NCBI RefSeq assembly: GCF_001953745.1
Contig: NZ_LWLN01000001.1
Location: 1,240,001-1,304,000 of the forward strand
Reading direction: 5' to 3'
Origin: Natrinema saccharevitans
GTDB taxonomy: Archaea > Halobacteriota > Halobacteria > Halobacteriales > Natrialbaceae
DNA length: 64,000 nt
The notes beneath the pieces are model-generated. The model had not been told where the DNA came from. It was given only the letters and a program-made list of their open reading frames with translations, and searched no databases. Each line of letters begins with the position of its first letter. Position 1 is the first letter of the stretch. The position numbers and the translations under genes are program-made. Below are positions 47,314 through 55,963 of the stretch, piece after piece.

Positions 47314-48111
47314 ATGAGCGATCGGACGGACGCCGCGGTCGAGACGCTCGAGTTCGTGACCCGGTCGCCGAGCCGGGTCCGAATCCTCGAGCGCCTCGAC
47401 GCCGAGGGGACGGTCTCGCGGGATGCGCTGTCGGCCGAGGTCGGCGTCGTGCGGACGACGCTGAGCCGGAGCCTGTCCGCGCTGGTCGACCGGGGGTTGG
47501 TTCGCGAACGGGGGAACCGCTACGAGATCACGGCGGCCGGCTCGCTGGTCGCCGAGGGGGTGGCCGCGGCGCTGGAACGGACCGACGCGGCGGTTCGCCT
47601 GCGGCCGGTCCTCGAGCGGCTCGACGAGGAGTGGCTCGGGGTCGATCCCGCCAGACTGATCGACGCGACGGTGGTCGAGGCCACGACGGCGAACCCGTAC
47701 GCGCCGGTCACCCGCCACGCGGCGACGCTGGCAGAGGCCGATCGCGTGCGGGCGGTGTTGCCGGCGACCGGCGTCGAGCCCCTCGAGGCCTCGCGAGAGG
47801 CCATCGCGGACGGCGCGGTCTTCGAAGTGCTGCTGGCGGAACCGGTCGCGGAGAGCGTGCGGGCGGATCCGGCGCTGACCGACGCTTTCGCGACGATACT
47901 CGACGAACCGTCCGTCTCGGTGGGTATCGTCGACGAGAGCGTTCCGTTCTATCTCGGCGTCGTCGACCGGACCGTCCAGTTCGGCGTCCACGACGACAGC
48001 GGGCTCCCGACGGCACTGCTCGAGTCGACGGACGACCGCGTCAGGGAGCGGGCGCTCGAGCGGTTCGACGCCCTCAAGCGAGATGCGACGTCGTTCGCAT
48101 TGGAGTCGTAG
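47314..48111 (+). CDS. Winged-helix regulator with FilR1-like domain
   Basis: 265 residues from ATG 47314. The winged helix is VTRSPSRVRILERLDAEGTV, LSAEVGVVRTTLSRSLSALVDRGLV with the GNRYEITAAGSLVAEG wing. The following 190 residues match the FilR1/DUF1724 sensor domain (ATVVEATTANPYAPVTRH, a VLPATGVEPLEASREAI loop, VPFYLGVVDRTVQFGVHDD). In methanogens FilR1 senses a ligand; here the ligand and targets are unknown. It stands alone, and the short hairpin CGCACA-CAG-TGTGCG (48143-48157) follows 32 nt past the stop. Confidence 0.88.
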   Translation: MSDRTDAAVETLEFVTRSPSRVRILERLDAEGTVSRDALSAEVGVVRTTLSRSLSALVDRGLVRERGNRYEITAAGSLVAEGVAAALERTDAAVRLRPVLERLDEEWLGVDPARLIDATVVEATTANPYAPVTRHAATLAEADRVRAVLPATGVEPLEASREAIADGAVFEVLLAEPVAESVRADPALTDAFATILDEPSVSVGIVDESVPFYLGVVDRTVQFGVHDDSGLPTALLESTDDRVRERALERFDALKRDATSFALES

Positions 48112-48489
48112 GTCGCGGTTACGCCCCGCAGTGTGCATGGTGCGCACACAGTGTGCGAGGTACACTAATGACCACGGCGGCCGTGCAATTGATCGCGGTA
48201 GGTGGATTGCAAACCGCGCTGACGGCCCACGGATGGGGGAGTACGCAACGGGCCACGACGTTCCGACTGACGACCCACCGACCGGCGACGCCGTGAGCGA
48301 TCGCCGGTCGTCCTCACGCGCTTTCGATACCGATCCGATGTTCTGGAGCGACGGCTGGGGCGACCGGTTCGGACGGTCTACTGGAAGTCGTTTCCGGTGG
48401 GACCGCGACCGCATTACGGTCTCACGGGTAACCCGGTACAGCAAACCGTATCAGGAAACGCTTAGTCGGTCGCGGCCGGTAGTCCGACC
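48112..48489. other. Intergenic region after the FilR1-like gene
   Basis: 378 bases without a gene. Apart from the hairpin at 48143-48157 and a small CACGGCGG-CCGTG inverted repeat further on, I see no motif. The composition resembles the flanking coding DNA. Confidence 0.4.
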
Positions 48490-48717
48490 GTGAGCGAGAA
48501 CCGCGTCGTTCAGGGGCGAATGGTAACGGCAGCAAAACTCGCCGAACTGATCGAGGGCGAGTCGGTGATGGAGGTCGACTCGATCGAGGAGGCCGACGAG
48601 CCGTGTCCGGACTGCGGGGGCAACGCGTTGAAGGTGGTGTACATGCCCTCCGTGACCGAACTCGTGACCGGCTGGAAGTGTCAGGACTGCGACTGGAGCG
48701 AGACGGACCGGGACTAG
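48490..48717 (+). CDS. DUF5795 zinc-ribbon protein
   Basis: 75 residues from GTG 48490. A short helix (VVQGRMVTAAKLAELIEGESV) is followed by a zinc ribbon with two Cys-X2-Cys pairs (EPCPDCGGN and WKCQDCDWSE). This is the DUF5795 type found throughout haloarchaea, probably nucleic-acid or protein binding. It stands alone. Confidence 0.85.
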   Translation: MSENRVVQGRMVTAAKLAELIEGESVMEVDSIEEADEPCPDCGGNALKVVYMPSVTELVTGWKCQDCDWSETDRD

Positions 48718-48981
48718 CCGCGACCGAACGGTCGACGGGACACCGCGGCTACCGACGTGTTTTCCGACTCCGAGAGTCGCCGTCTCGCCTCGAAAATCAG
48801 GGATCGAACGCGTTACTGATCGGTGTTCGCGAGTCCCGAGACCGGGGCCGCGCCCGCGACGATCGCCCCGGTCGAGAGGATCGCGGCCGAGAGGACGACG
48901 AAGACGAGCACGATCATCGCTGTGACGATACGTGCGACCGAGACGCCGAACGAACCGGGGATACCCCTCCCCGGCGATCGG

Positions 48982-49854
48982 TCACCAGACCAACCACTCG
49001 AGGGCGAGGACGACGGCCGCGAGGAAGAGGTGTTCGCCGTCGACGACGAAACCGTAGTAGAGGGGCCCGCGATCGGGCGTCGCGAAGGGGATGTACGCAC
49101 AGACGTAGGCGTTCATCGCGAGGACCGCGAGGAACTCGCCGGGGACGACGCCGCCGCCGACACAGCCGACGACCGCCAGCGCGACGGCCGCGGTCGCCAC
49201 CAGCGACAGTCGTCGCGTCCGCGCCGTCCCGAACAGGTTCGGCACCGTCGGGATCCCTTCGGCGCGGTCGCCTTCGATGTCTTTCACGTCGAAGATCACC
49301 GCGGCGATCGTGATCATGACGGTCACGTAGGCAGCCAGAAACAGGATCTCGGGGGCGAACACCTGCCCGTAGTAGTAGCCGACGCCCAGCGGGATCGCGC
49401 CCCACGCGAACCCGACGACGAGGTTCTTCACGAGGAAGACCTGCTTGATCCCGCCGACGGAGTACAACAGGACCACCGCGAGCGGGAGGAACAGATAGCG
49501 CGCGCCCGGGAGTCCGAGCGCGACGGCGACGGCGACCGCGACGACGTAGAGGCCGACGCCGATCGGCAGCCAGTAGCGGCCGTACCGCTTCGTAAACGCC
49601 GCGCGCCGCGGGACGTTCTGCTCGTCCTCCGCGAGGTCGGTAAACCGATTGACCGTGTAGACGAACATCGTCGCCGCGAAGACGATAAAGACCGGCAGCG
49701 CCTCGAGCGGCAGGTCGGCGAGCCGGGTCGTCGTGACGACGACGCTGACCGTCGCCAGCGAGATAAAGAGGTTACTGTGGACCAGGAATCGGGCCACGGT
49801 AGCGAGCGACGACGCCCAATTCGAGGGGCGACGGGTCGCGGTGGGGTTCGTCAC
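48982..49854 (-). CDS. UbiA family prenyltransferase
   Basis: 290 residues, about nine membrane helices. Both Mg/diphosphate motifs are present: NRFTDLAEDEQN near residue 70 and IFDVKDIEGDR near 190. UbiA enzymes attach a prenyl chain to an aromatic or glycerol-phosphate acceptor in the membrane. In haloarchaea members make menaquinone or carotenoid precursors, or digeranylgeranylglyceryl phosphate; which applies here cannot be read from the sequence. The small frame at 48813-48917 (one membrane helix) just downstream is doubtful. Confidence 0.9.
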   Translation of the reverse strand: MTNPTATRRPSNWASSLATVARFLVHSNLFISLATVSVVVTTTRLADLPLEALPVFIVFAATMFVYTVNRFTDLAEDEQNVPRRAAFTKRYGRYWLPIGVGLYVVAVAVAVALGLPGARYLFLPLAVVLLYSVGGIKQVFLVKNLVVGFAWGAIPLGVGYYYGQVFAPEILFLAAYVTVMITIAAVIFDVKDIEGDRAEGIPTVPNLFGTARTRRLSLVATAAVALAVVGCVGGGVVPGEFLAVLAMNAYVCAYIPFATPDRGPLYYGFVVDGEHLFLAAVVLALEWLVW

Positions 49855-50240
49855 GGCGGTGTCTCGTCTCGACCGTTAGGAGAGCCGAGGGTTGAATGCT
49901 GTGCTAGGACGTGTCGGTTCGCGGGACGGAACCAGGTCGATTCGGCGTCGACATCCGCGAGGACGGACCCGGTCGGGCGACCGACACGACGGCGTGTGCC
50001 TGCCGTGGGACGGTCGGTCGGCGGGTCGAAAATCGACCACTCGTGACGAGGGTTCCGGTCGGAGTTCGAACGTGTGCCCCCACACACGCTCGCTTCAGTT
50101 GAAAACCCACACAAAGAAGGGGGACGAAACGACGGTCGGGGAAATCGGGCGGCAGTGTCGTTAATGTGCGTCGACGGATTCCCCGTGGCGAGTGGAAACT
50201 GGCAGGATTTAAGCAAGGCCGGAACGGCCGTTCGAATGGT
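49855..50240. other. Intergenic region upstream of sucC
   Basis: 386 bases without a gene. It holds a CGTGTG-CCCCCA-CACACG hairpin (50071-50088) and, after it, a TTCAGTTGAAAAC and AAAGAAGGGGG pair that vaguely resembles haloarchaeal origin repeats but lacks partners. A GATTTAAGC box at about 50206 is the probable sucC promoter. Confidence 0.4.
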
Positions 50241-51392
50241 ATGAAATTACACGAGTACCAGGCGAAGCAGGTCTTCGCCGATGCCGGGGTACCGACGCCG
50301 GACTCGCAGCTCGCGTCCGACGTCGACGGCGTCGTCGCCGCGGCCGAGGAGATCGGCTATCCAGTCGCGGTCAAGGCGCAGGTGCAGGTCGGCGGCCGCG
50401 GGAAGGCCGGGGGAATCAAACTCGCCGAGGACGAGGACGAGGCCCGGGAAGCGGCCGACTCCATCCTCGGGATGGACCTGAAGGGCTACCACGTGGATCG
50501 GGTCCTCGTCGAGGAAGCGGTCGACTTCGTGAACGAACTCTACGTCGGGATCACGATGGACCGCGGCGAGGGCGAGCCCGTCGCGATGGTCTCGACCAAG
50601 GGCGGGGTCAACATCGAGGAGGTCGCCGAGGAAGATCCCGAGGCGATCGCCCGCGAACACATCGATCCCGCGTTCGGAATGCACCCCTACCAGGCCCGCA
50701 AGGCCGTCTACGACGCCGGCGTCGACCAGTCGATCGCGCGCGACGTCTCGAGCGTCCTGACGACGTTGTACGAACTCTGGGACGAGAAAGACGGCTCCGA
50801 CGCCGAGATCAACCCGCTGATGGTCACCAGCGATAACGAGGTCATCGCGGCCGACGCCGTGATGAACATCGACGAGGACGCGCTGTTCCGCCAGCCCGAA
50901 CTCGCCGAGATGGAAGAAGAGGCGGCCGGCGGCGACGAACTCGAGCAGAAAGCCGACGAGTACGGCTTCGACTACGTCCGGCTGGACGGTAACGTCGGCA
51001 TCATCGGTAACGGTGCCGGGCTCGTGATGACGACGCTCGACTTGGTCGACTACTACGGCGGCGAACCCGCCAACTTCCTCGACGTGGGCGGCGGCGCGAA
51101 GGCCGCCCGCATCGCGAACGCGCTCGATATGGTCTTCTCCGACGACAACGTCGACTCGGTCGTCTTCAACATCTTCGGCGGCATCACGCGCGGCGACGAG
51201 GTCGCCCGCGGGATCAACGAGGCCCTGGAGCAGTTCGACGAGATCCCCAAGCCGGTCGTCGTCCGACTGGCCGGCACCAACTGGGAGGAAGGCATGGAGA
51301 TTCTGAACGAGGACCTCGTGACGGTCGATCAGACCCTCGAGGGCGCGGTCCAGCGTGCTGTCGAATACGCTGACGAGGTGAACGAACAATGA
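50241..51392 (+). CDS. sucC: Succinyl-CoA ligase beta subunit
   Basis: 383 residues from ATG 50241, with an ATP-grasp N-terminus starting MKLHEYQAKQVFADAGVPTP. The grasp motifs KAQVQVGGRGKAGG and ADAVMNIDEDALFRQPELAEM are followed by the C-terminal ligase domain with GNGAGLVMTTLDLVDYYGG and FNIFGGITRGDEVA. It works with SucD in the citric acid cycle (succinyl-CoA + ADP/GDP + Pi to succinate). A short ORF bridges it to sucD. Confidence 0.96.
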   Translation: MKLHEYQAKQVFADAGVPTPDSQLASDVDGVVAAAEEIGYPVAVKAQVQVGGRGKAGGIKLAEDEDEAREAADSILGMDLKGYHVDRVLVEEAVDFVNELYVGITMDRGEGEPVAMVSTKGGVNIEEVAEEDPEAIAREHIDPAFGMHPYQARKAVYDAGVDQSIARDVSSVLTTLYELWDEKDGSDAEINPLMVTSDNEVIAADAVMNIDEDALFRQPELAEMEEEAAGGDELEQKADEYGFDYVRLDGNVGIIGNGAGLVMTTLDLVDYYGGEPANFLDVGGGAKAARIANALDMVFSDDNVDSVVFNIFGGITRGDEVARGINEALEQFDEIPKPVVVRLAGTNWEEGMEILNEDLVTVDQTLEGAVQRAVEYADEVNEQ

Positions 51393-51478
51393 GTTCTGAT
51401 AGACGATCCAACGCTCGCGACGCTCGCTCGGCTGCGACTATCAACCTCACGCTCACCACCACGGGGTGGTTCGCGTGA
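51389..51478 (+). CDS. Bridging short ORF between sucC and sucD
   Basis: ATG 51389 overlaps the sucC stop (ATGA), and its own TGA (51476-51478) overlaps the sucD start GTG (GTGA). The 29-codon product is [20 protein letters not shown] and further, basic and Ser/Thr-rich, with no motif. It leaves no ribosome gap between sucC and sucD and may couple their translation. No evidence exists that the peptide itself is used. Confidence 0.4.
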   Translation: MSSDRRSNARDARSAATINLTLTTTGWFA

Positions 51479-52347
51479 GCGTACTAGTCGACGACGACAC
51501 GCGCGTCGTGGTACAGGGCATCACCGGCGGGGAGGGCAAGTTCCACGCCGAACAGATGATGGAGTACGGCACCAACGTCGTCGCTGGCGCGGTCCCCGGC
51601 AAGGGCGGGCAGGAGGCCGCGGGCGTCCCCGTCTACGACACGGTCCACGAAGCGGTTGCGGAGGAGAACGCCGACACCTCGGTCATCTTCGTCCCGCCGG
51701 CGTTCGCCGGCGACGCCATCTTCGAATCGCTCGACGCCGACCTCGATCTGGCGGTCGCGATCACGGAGGGCATCCCGACCCAGGACATGGCGCGGGTCAA
51801 CAAGCGCCTCTCCGAGACCGACACCCGCCTGATCGGGCCGAACTGTCCCGGCCTCATCACCCCCGGCGAGGCCAAACTCGGCATTCTCCCCGGCAACATC
51901 TTCGCCGAGGGGAACGTCGGGCTGGTCTCTCGCTCGGGCACCCTGACCTACCAGGTCGTCGACAGTCTGACCTCTCGCGGCATCGGTCAGACGACCGCTA
52001 TCGGCATCGGCGGCGACCCGATCATCGGGACCGACTTCGTCGACGCCCTCGAACTGTTCGAAAACGACCCCGACACCGACGCCATCGTCATGTGCGGCGA
52101 GATCGGCGGGGAAGACGAGGAAGAGGCGGCCGCGTTCATCGGCGAGAACGTCGAGACGCCGGTCGCTGGCTTCATTGCCGGCCGTACTGCGCCCCCGGGC
52201 AAACGGATGGGCCACGCCGGCGCGATCGTCTCCGGTTCCGGCACCGGGACCGCCGAGAGCAAGATCTCGGCGCTCAACGACGCCGGCGTCCCCGTCGGCG
52301 ACACCCCCGAGGAAGTCGCCGACCACATCGAGGGCTTCCTCGACTAA
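51475..52347 (+). CDS. sucD: Succinyl-CoA ligase alpha subunit
   Basis: 290 residues from GTG 51475 ([20 protein letters not shown] is the expected start; an in-frame GTG 9 nt upstream is less likely). The CoA-binding Rossmann domain comes first ([14 protein letters not shown]), then the ligase domain with the phosphohistidine region [19 protein letters not shown]. It forms the alpha partner of SucC. The phosphohistidine is in the [10 protein letters not shown] stretch. Confidence 0.96.
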   Translation: MSVLVDDDTRVVVQGITGGEGKFHAEQMMEYGTNVVAGAVPGKGGQEAAGVPVYDTVHEAVAEENADTSVIFVPPAFAGDAIFESLDADLDLAVAITEGIPTQDMARVNKRLSETDTRLIGPNCPGLITPGEAKLGILPGNIFAEGNVGLVSRSGTLTYQVVDSLTSRGIGQTTAIGIGGDPIIGTDFVDALELFENDPDTDAIVMCGEIGGEDEEEAAAFIGENVETPVAGFIAGRTAPPGKRMGHAGAIVSGSGTGTAESKISALNDAGVPVGDTPEEVADHIEGFLD

Positions 52348-52496
52348 CGCCGTCGGCCTCTGTGTCGGTCCGTGACCGGCGCGGCGGCTACTCTCCCTTT
52401 CCGTTCTTTTCTCTGTGTCGCGTCGACCCGCTCGAGCGGCGACTGCAGTCGAATTCCTGCAACAGTTTCAGACGGATGGCCCTCGGAGTCACGGCT

Positions 52497-52649
52497 ATGC
52501 CGGCCTGGGTCGACTGCGACGGCTGCGGCCTCGAGGGAACGATTCCCGAGCGAGAAGCCGTACCCGGCGGCGGCACGCGCTGTCCGTCGTGTGGCGAGCG
52601 GTCGTTCTCCGTTCGGCGGTCGGGACTCGACTGGCACCCCGATCCGTGA
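52497..52649 (+). CDS. Small zinc-finger protein
   Basis: 50 residues from ATG 52497 (the ATG at 52479 in frame would add six residues). Two Cys-X2-Cys pairs (VDCDGCGLEG and TRCPSCGERSF) make a compact zinc finger, and the C-terminus is WHPDP. Such tiny zinc-finger proteins are common and often regulatory in haloarchaea. It stands alone. Confidence 0.65.
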   Translation: MPAWVDCDGCGLEGTIPEREAVPGGGTRCPSCGERSFSVRRSGLDWHPDP

Positions 52650-52735
52650 CGGTCGGGCCGGCTCGGGACCGGCGTCAGATCATGGAAAAGGGACGACCCG
52701 CCTGACCGCGCGGGCGAGGCGACGGCAGCGAGCGA

Positions 52736-53746
52736 TCAGAACAACCCCTTCAGCACCGACCGGAGCCGGGAGAGCAGTCCGCTCGAGCCGTCGGCATCCG
52801 ACGCGGATCCGTCGTCCCCGGCCGTGGACTCGTCGTCCGTGGGACCGTCGGCCCCGTCCGCGGACGCGTCGCGGTCGTCGGTCCCGAGGGAGGGGACCGC
52901 GTCGGGCGCGTCGTCGGCGTCGGCACCGCTCTCGTCGTCGCGCTCGCTCGTGGCGGTGTCGGCGTCAGCGTCCTCGAGGGGGTCCTCGGTCTCGGCGTCC
53001 GCCGGCGACACCTCGACGTCGGCGTCCGAACTCGCGTCGTCAGTTTCGGGCGCCGCGTCGCCGTCGGACGGCGATTCGGATTCGATCGGCGTCGCGTCGT
53101 CGGATTCGTCCTCGAGGGCCGTGGTCGTCTCCGTGTCGGTCGACGCGTCGTCGAACTCGAGGGCCGCCCCCGCCCCGGCCTCGGGCTCGTCCGCCGTGTC
53201 GTCGACCTCTCCCGGTTCGGCCGTCCCGTCGAGTTCGGACTCGGCGTCCTCGTCGTCGACCGCGTCGCCGAAGACGTCGTCGAGGTCCGTCCCGTCGGCT
53301 TCCCAGGCCGATGTCGACTCCGCGTCCGACGCCGACTCGGAATCGGCGGCCGCCGTCGGTTCCCCCGAATCGTCGGGATCGACCCAGTGGAACTCGCCCT
53401 CGCCGTCGGTCGAACGGCCGGTCAGCAGGAGGTCCGCGAGTTCGTCCTCGTCCGCCAGCAGCGCGTCGTCGACCGCCTCCGTCTCCGGATCGGGGTCGTC
53501 CGCGCTTGCGATAATATCGTCCGGGCTCTCGTCGGCGAGAATGTCGTCGGCCCCGCCCGCGTCGGCGTCGTCCCGAAGCTGATCGAAGACGTCCGCCGCC
53601 GTCCGGTCCTCGACGGCGTCGATTCCGGTCGCGTGTTCGTCGCCCGACTCGGCTGCCGCCTCGAGGCCCCCGAGGTGGTCGGCGGCGCTCGAGCCCGCCT
53701 CGAACGCGCCCTCGCCCGGAGTGATGTCCGTCGTACTATCGTGCAT
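52736..53746 (-). CDS. Very acidic low-complexity protein with basic C-terminal helix
   Basis: 336 residues. Nearly the whole protein is Asp, Glu, Ala, Ser, Thr and Gly (for example DDADAGGADDILADE and SASDADGSSG), with no globular domain and only a few ordered islands (HLGGLEAA, FDQLRDDADA, FHWVDPDDSGEP). The last 14 residues change to a basic amphipathic helix, GLLSRLRSVLKGLF, which could touch a membrane or a partner. Disordered acidic proteins of this kind are frequent in haloarchaea; no function can be assigned. An AT-rich promoter lies just before the start at 53746. Confidence 0.7.
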   Translation of the reverse strand: MHDSTTDITPGEGAFEAGSSAADHLGGLEAAAESGDEHATGIDAVEDRTAADVFDQLRDDADAGGADDILADESPDDIIASADDPDPETEAVDDALLADEDELADLLLTGRSTDGEGEFHWVDPDDSGEPTAAADSESASDAESTSAWEADGTDLDDVFGDAVDDEDAESELDGTAEPGEVDDTADEPEAGAGAALEFDDASTDTETTTALEDESDDATPIESESPSDGDAAPETDDASSDADVEVSPADAETEDPLEDADADTATSERDDESGADADDAPDAVPSLGTDDRDASADGADGPTDDESTAGDDGSASDADGSSGLLSRLRSVLKGLF

Positions 53747-54182
53747 ACGCTCGCTCTCTACTACTGGATTATCACACGACTTTAATTTTTGGAATTTTTT
53801 CAGTCACGAAGGATGAGATCGCTGTCGTATTAGTCTACTGGCCGCCGGGTGCATCTGATGGAAACGATATTTGATAATTGTCCAGTCAATCTGCGTCATG
53901 GCTGGTGATTCGCAGAATCAACGTTTCGGAGACATCGACGTCGATTCGGCTGTTCCTCGCCGACTGTGAATCGATACAACGCCTACTACTCGAGCGTGTG
54001 CAGGTCAGCCAGTACGATTGGGGTGTCGAGTGCGGACCGATATCGGTTCGGAGACGTCGCGATACCGTTCCTCTCCAGGGAGTGCCGTCTTTTGTTCGAC
54101 GACTTAGCAGATATTATCAAAAACTAGACGTTTGTCTAGTAATTTGGAGAGATTATTATGGGTGCAGTTTGGCTGGCTACAC
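53747..54182. other. AT-rich intergenic region
   Basis: 436 bases without a convincing gene. Base composition is more AT-rich than elsewhere (for example TAATTTTTGG and TTTGATAATTG). The only structure seen is the palindrome at 54123-54140. Confidence 0.5.
54123..54140. promoter_or_regulatory. Palindrome ACTAGAC-N4-GTCTAGT
   Basis: Perfect 7-base arms with a GTTT centre, 43 nt upstream of the membrane protein start (54183). The form is that of TetR/AcrR-type operators. No TetR gene is adjacent, and the regulator may be elsewhere. Confidence 0.5.
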
Positions 54183-54680
54183 ATGGCCTATAGACGATCA
54201 CGGCGCGGTGGGTTCCCTTCACCGGTCACCGTTCTCACGACGGTGACGGCTGCGCTGATCGCCGGCGTGGCCCTCGGTGGCGTGTTACATGTAACCGGGA
54301 ACCTTCGAACGGTCGCCGCCATCTACGGACTCGAGGGGGTCGTCAACGAGTGGACGCTCGTGTTCGGACACAGCGTCCTCGCCACCGGCCCGTTCGTCGC
54401 GCTCGTGAACCGCTTGCGGAGGGAGCGACGCGTTCCGCGACCGCTTGCGGAGAGCTATCGGAACCCGTTCCTCTGTGCCTGTCTGGGAACTGCCTACGGC
54501 GTCGTGCTGTGGGTCGCCGTCATCGCCTACGGAGCGCCGTTCGCGTTCGGCCTCGTCACCGCGAACGCGTCTCCGGTGCCGTACCGACACTGGGGTGCGT
54601 TCTACGCGCTGCTCGTGTTCGGAGCGGTCTGCGGTGCGTGGTCTCCCCTGCTCAGGGAGTTCTTCGAAGACCGCCAGTAG
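54183..54680 (+). CDS. Four-helix membrane protein, unknown function
   Basis: 165 residues from ATG 54183. After a basic start (YRRSRRGG) there are four membrane helices at about 15-38, 58-80, 95-122 and 135-155, and a cytoplasmic end EFFEDRQ. No motif is recognised. A palindrome operator-like site sits upstream, and the gene is convergent with the dehalogenase 58 nt away. Confidence 0.65.
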   Translation: MAYRRSRRGGFPSPVTVLTTVTAALIAGVALGGVLHVTGNLRTVAAIYGLEGVVNEWTLVFGHSVLATGPFVALVNRLRRERRVPRPLAESYRNPFLCACLGTAYGVVLWVAVIAYGAPFAFGLVTANASPVPYRHWGAFYALLVFGAVCGAWSPLLREFFEDRQ

Positions 54681-54738
54681 TCGTCGGTCGTCGGATCGAA
54701 ACCGATCTCGTGCGAGCGACCCCGATTCGGAGGCCGGG

Positions 54739-55638
54739 TCAGGTCCGGTCGACGAAGTCGACGATGCGGTCGGCGATCTCCTCGCCGGCGTCTTCCTGCA
54801 GGAAGTGAGCCGCCTCGTCGATCCAGACGTCGGGCTGGTCGCTCGCGGTCGGGAGCAACTCGCGCAGCGGATCGCGGTTGTCGGCGGTGATCGGGTCTTC
54901 CTTCGCGAACAGGACGAACGCGGGTTTCTCCCACTGCGCGAGTCGGTCCCGTGCATCGGCGAACAGATCGGCACCGGGATCGTCGGGCGATTGCGGGACG
55001 AGGCCGGGGAACGTCCGCGCGCCGGCCATGTATCGCTCGTCGGGGAACGGCGCGCGGTAGGCGTCGATCACGTCCTCGGAGAGGTCCCGATAACAGCCGT
55101 TCGCGACCAGTTCGCCGATATCGAGGTCCTCGGCGGTGGCGACCATCTCGGCGAACGCGTGCCAGGTGTCTGTCATCTCCTGGGTCCCGTCGGGGAGGCC
55201 GGTGTTCATCGGCACGAGGCGGGCGAACCGCTCGGACTGCTCGGCGGCGAGCGCGAGGCCGAGCAGCCCGCCCCAGTCCTGACAGACCAGCGTGATATTC
55301 GTCAACTCGAGTTCCTCGACGAACGTCCGGAGCGCGTCGTAGTGCATCTCGACGGTGTAGTCGTCGCGGTCCTCGTACCGATCCGAGCGGCCACAGCCGA
55401 TCAGGTCGGGGACGACGACGCGGCCGCGCTCGGCCAGCGTCGGCATCAGTTTGCGGTAGAGAAACGACCAGGTCGGCTCGCCGTGCAGACAGAGGAACGT
55501 CTCCTCGGCGTCGCCGTTGCCCTCGCTACCGCCCGTTTCCACGTACGCCATGTCCAACTCGCCGATATCGACGTACTGCGGTTCGTAGTCGAAGTCCGGA
55601 ACGTCCTCGAAGTGCTCCTCAGTGATACTAACAACCAT
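54739..55638 (-). CDS. Haloalkane dehalogenase-type alpha/beta hydrolase
   Basis: 299 residues from ATG 55638. It has the HGEPTWSFLYRKL motif, the nucleophile elbow VCQDWGG with aspartate as nucleophile (the following Trp is a halide-stabilising residue in haloalkane dehalogenases), and a late AHFLQED region with the catalytic histidine. The combination HGEPTW/QDWGG is diagnostic of the dehalogenase branch as against lipases. It would convert haloalkanes to alcohol and halide in the cytoplasm. Its natural substrate in an archaeon is open. It is divergent from the lipoprotein gene, with an 86-bp repeat between. Confidence 0.9.
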   Translation of the reverse strand: MVVSITEEHFEDVPDFDYEPQYVDIGELDMAYVETGGSEGNGDAEETFLCLHGEPTWSFLYRKLMPTLAERGRVVVPDLIGCGRSDRYEDRDDYTVEMHYDALRTFVEELELTNITLVCQDWGGLLGLALAAEQSERFARLVPMNTGLPDGTQEMTDTWHAFAEMVATAEDLDIGELVANGCYRDLSEDVIDAYRAPFPDERYMAGARTFPGLVPQSPDDPGADLFADARDRLAQWEKPAFVLFAKEDPITADNRDPLRELLPTASDQPDVWIDEAAHFLQEDAGEEIADRIVDFVDRT

Positions 55639-55781
55639 ACTGCACGATATCATACAACACTATACAAAAATTGGGAAATCGACGTGAACGACCCGATCGG
55701 TATTGCGCTCGGACACCGTCGTCGATCCGACGCGGGTCGTCCCGTCGGAGCGGGTCCGACCGGTCGTCGGCCAACTCCGAT

Positions 55782-55807
55782 GGTAGCCGCCGACAGTCAC
55801 TGCACAC
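55782..55807 (+). repeat. Truncated stub of the 86-bp element
   Basis: TGGTAGCC and GACAGTCACTGCACACC here match the left part of copy C (positions about 10-30 of the element) and abut it directly, so a partial copy lies head-to-tail before a full one. Confidence 0.6.
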
Positions 55808-55893
55808 CTATAGTAGCCACTGACAGTCATTGCACACCCGATCGCACGACGGCTGTGCGATCGGTGTGTAAATCGTTTCAGTTGTTGCTATAG
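55808..55893 (+). repeat. 86-bp palindromic dispersed element, copy C
   Basis: CTATAG at both ends and a near-palindromic body, aligning with copies A (reverse complement) and B at every segment. The right outer arm (GTTGTTGCTATAG) has drifted from the left arm (CTATAGTAGCCAC), so this copy is the most decayed. It lies between the divergent dehalogenase and lipoprotein genes. The rest of the gap shows a short AT-rich start region for 55964. Confidence 0.9.
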
Positions 55894-55963
55894 CTTCGAC
55901 GGCTCCCTAAACCACCGCCATATAACGACAAAATACTTACCAGTGTCGGCTGCAGAAACGGTC

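Noticed and set aside
48813-48917. Short single-helix frame (34 residues) after the UbiA gene
   Set aside because: A plausible membrane helix, but there is no start signal and no family. It could be part of a decayed gene; kept out for lack of support.
50071-50130. Origin-repeat-like patch (TTCAGTTGAAAAC and a G-run)
   Set aside because: A single degenerate unit, no Orc1/Cdc6 gene, no AT-rich unwinding region and no second repeat.
53878-54246. A 122-codon frame in the AT-rich region
   Set aside because: Its start is poor, the composition is unlike neighbouring proteins, and it runs into the upstream part of the membrane protein gene.
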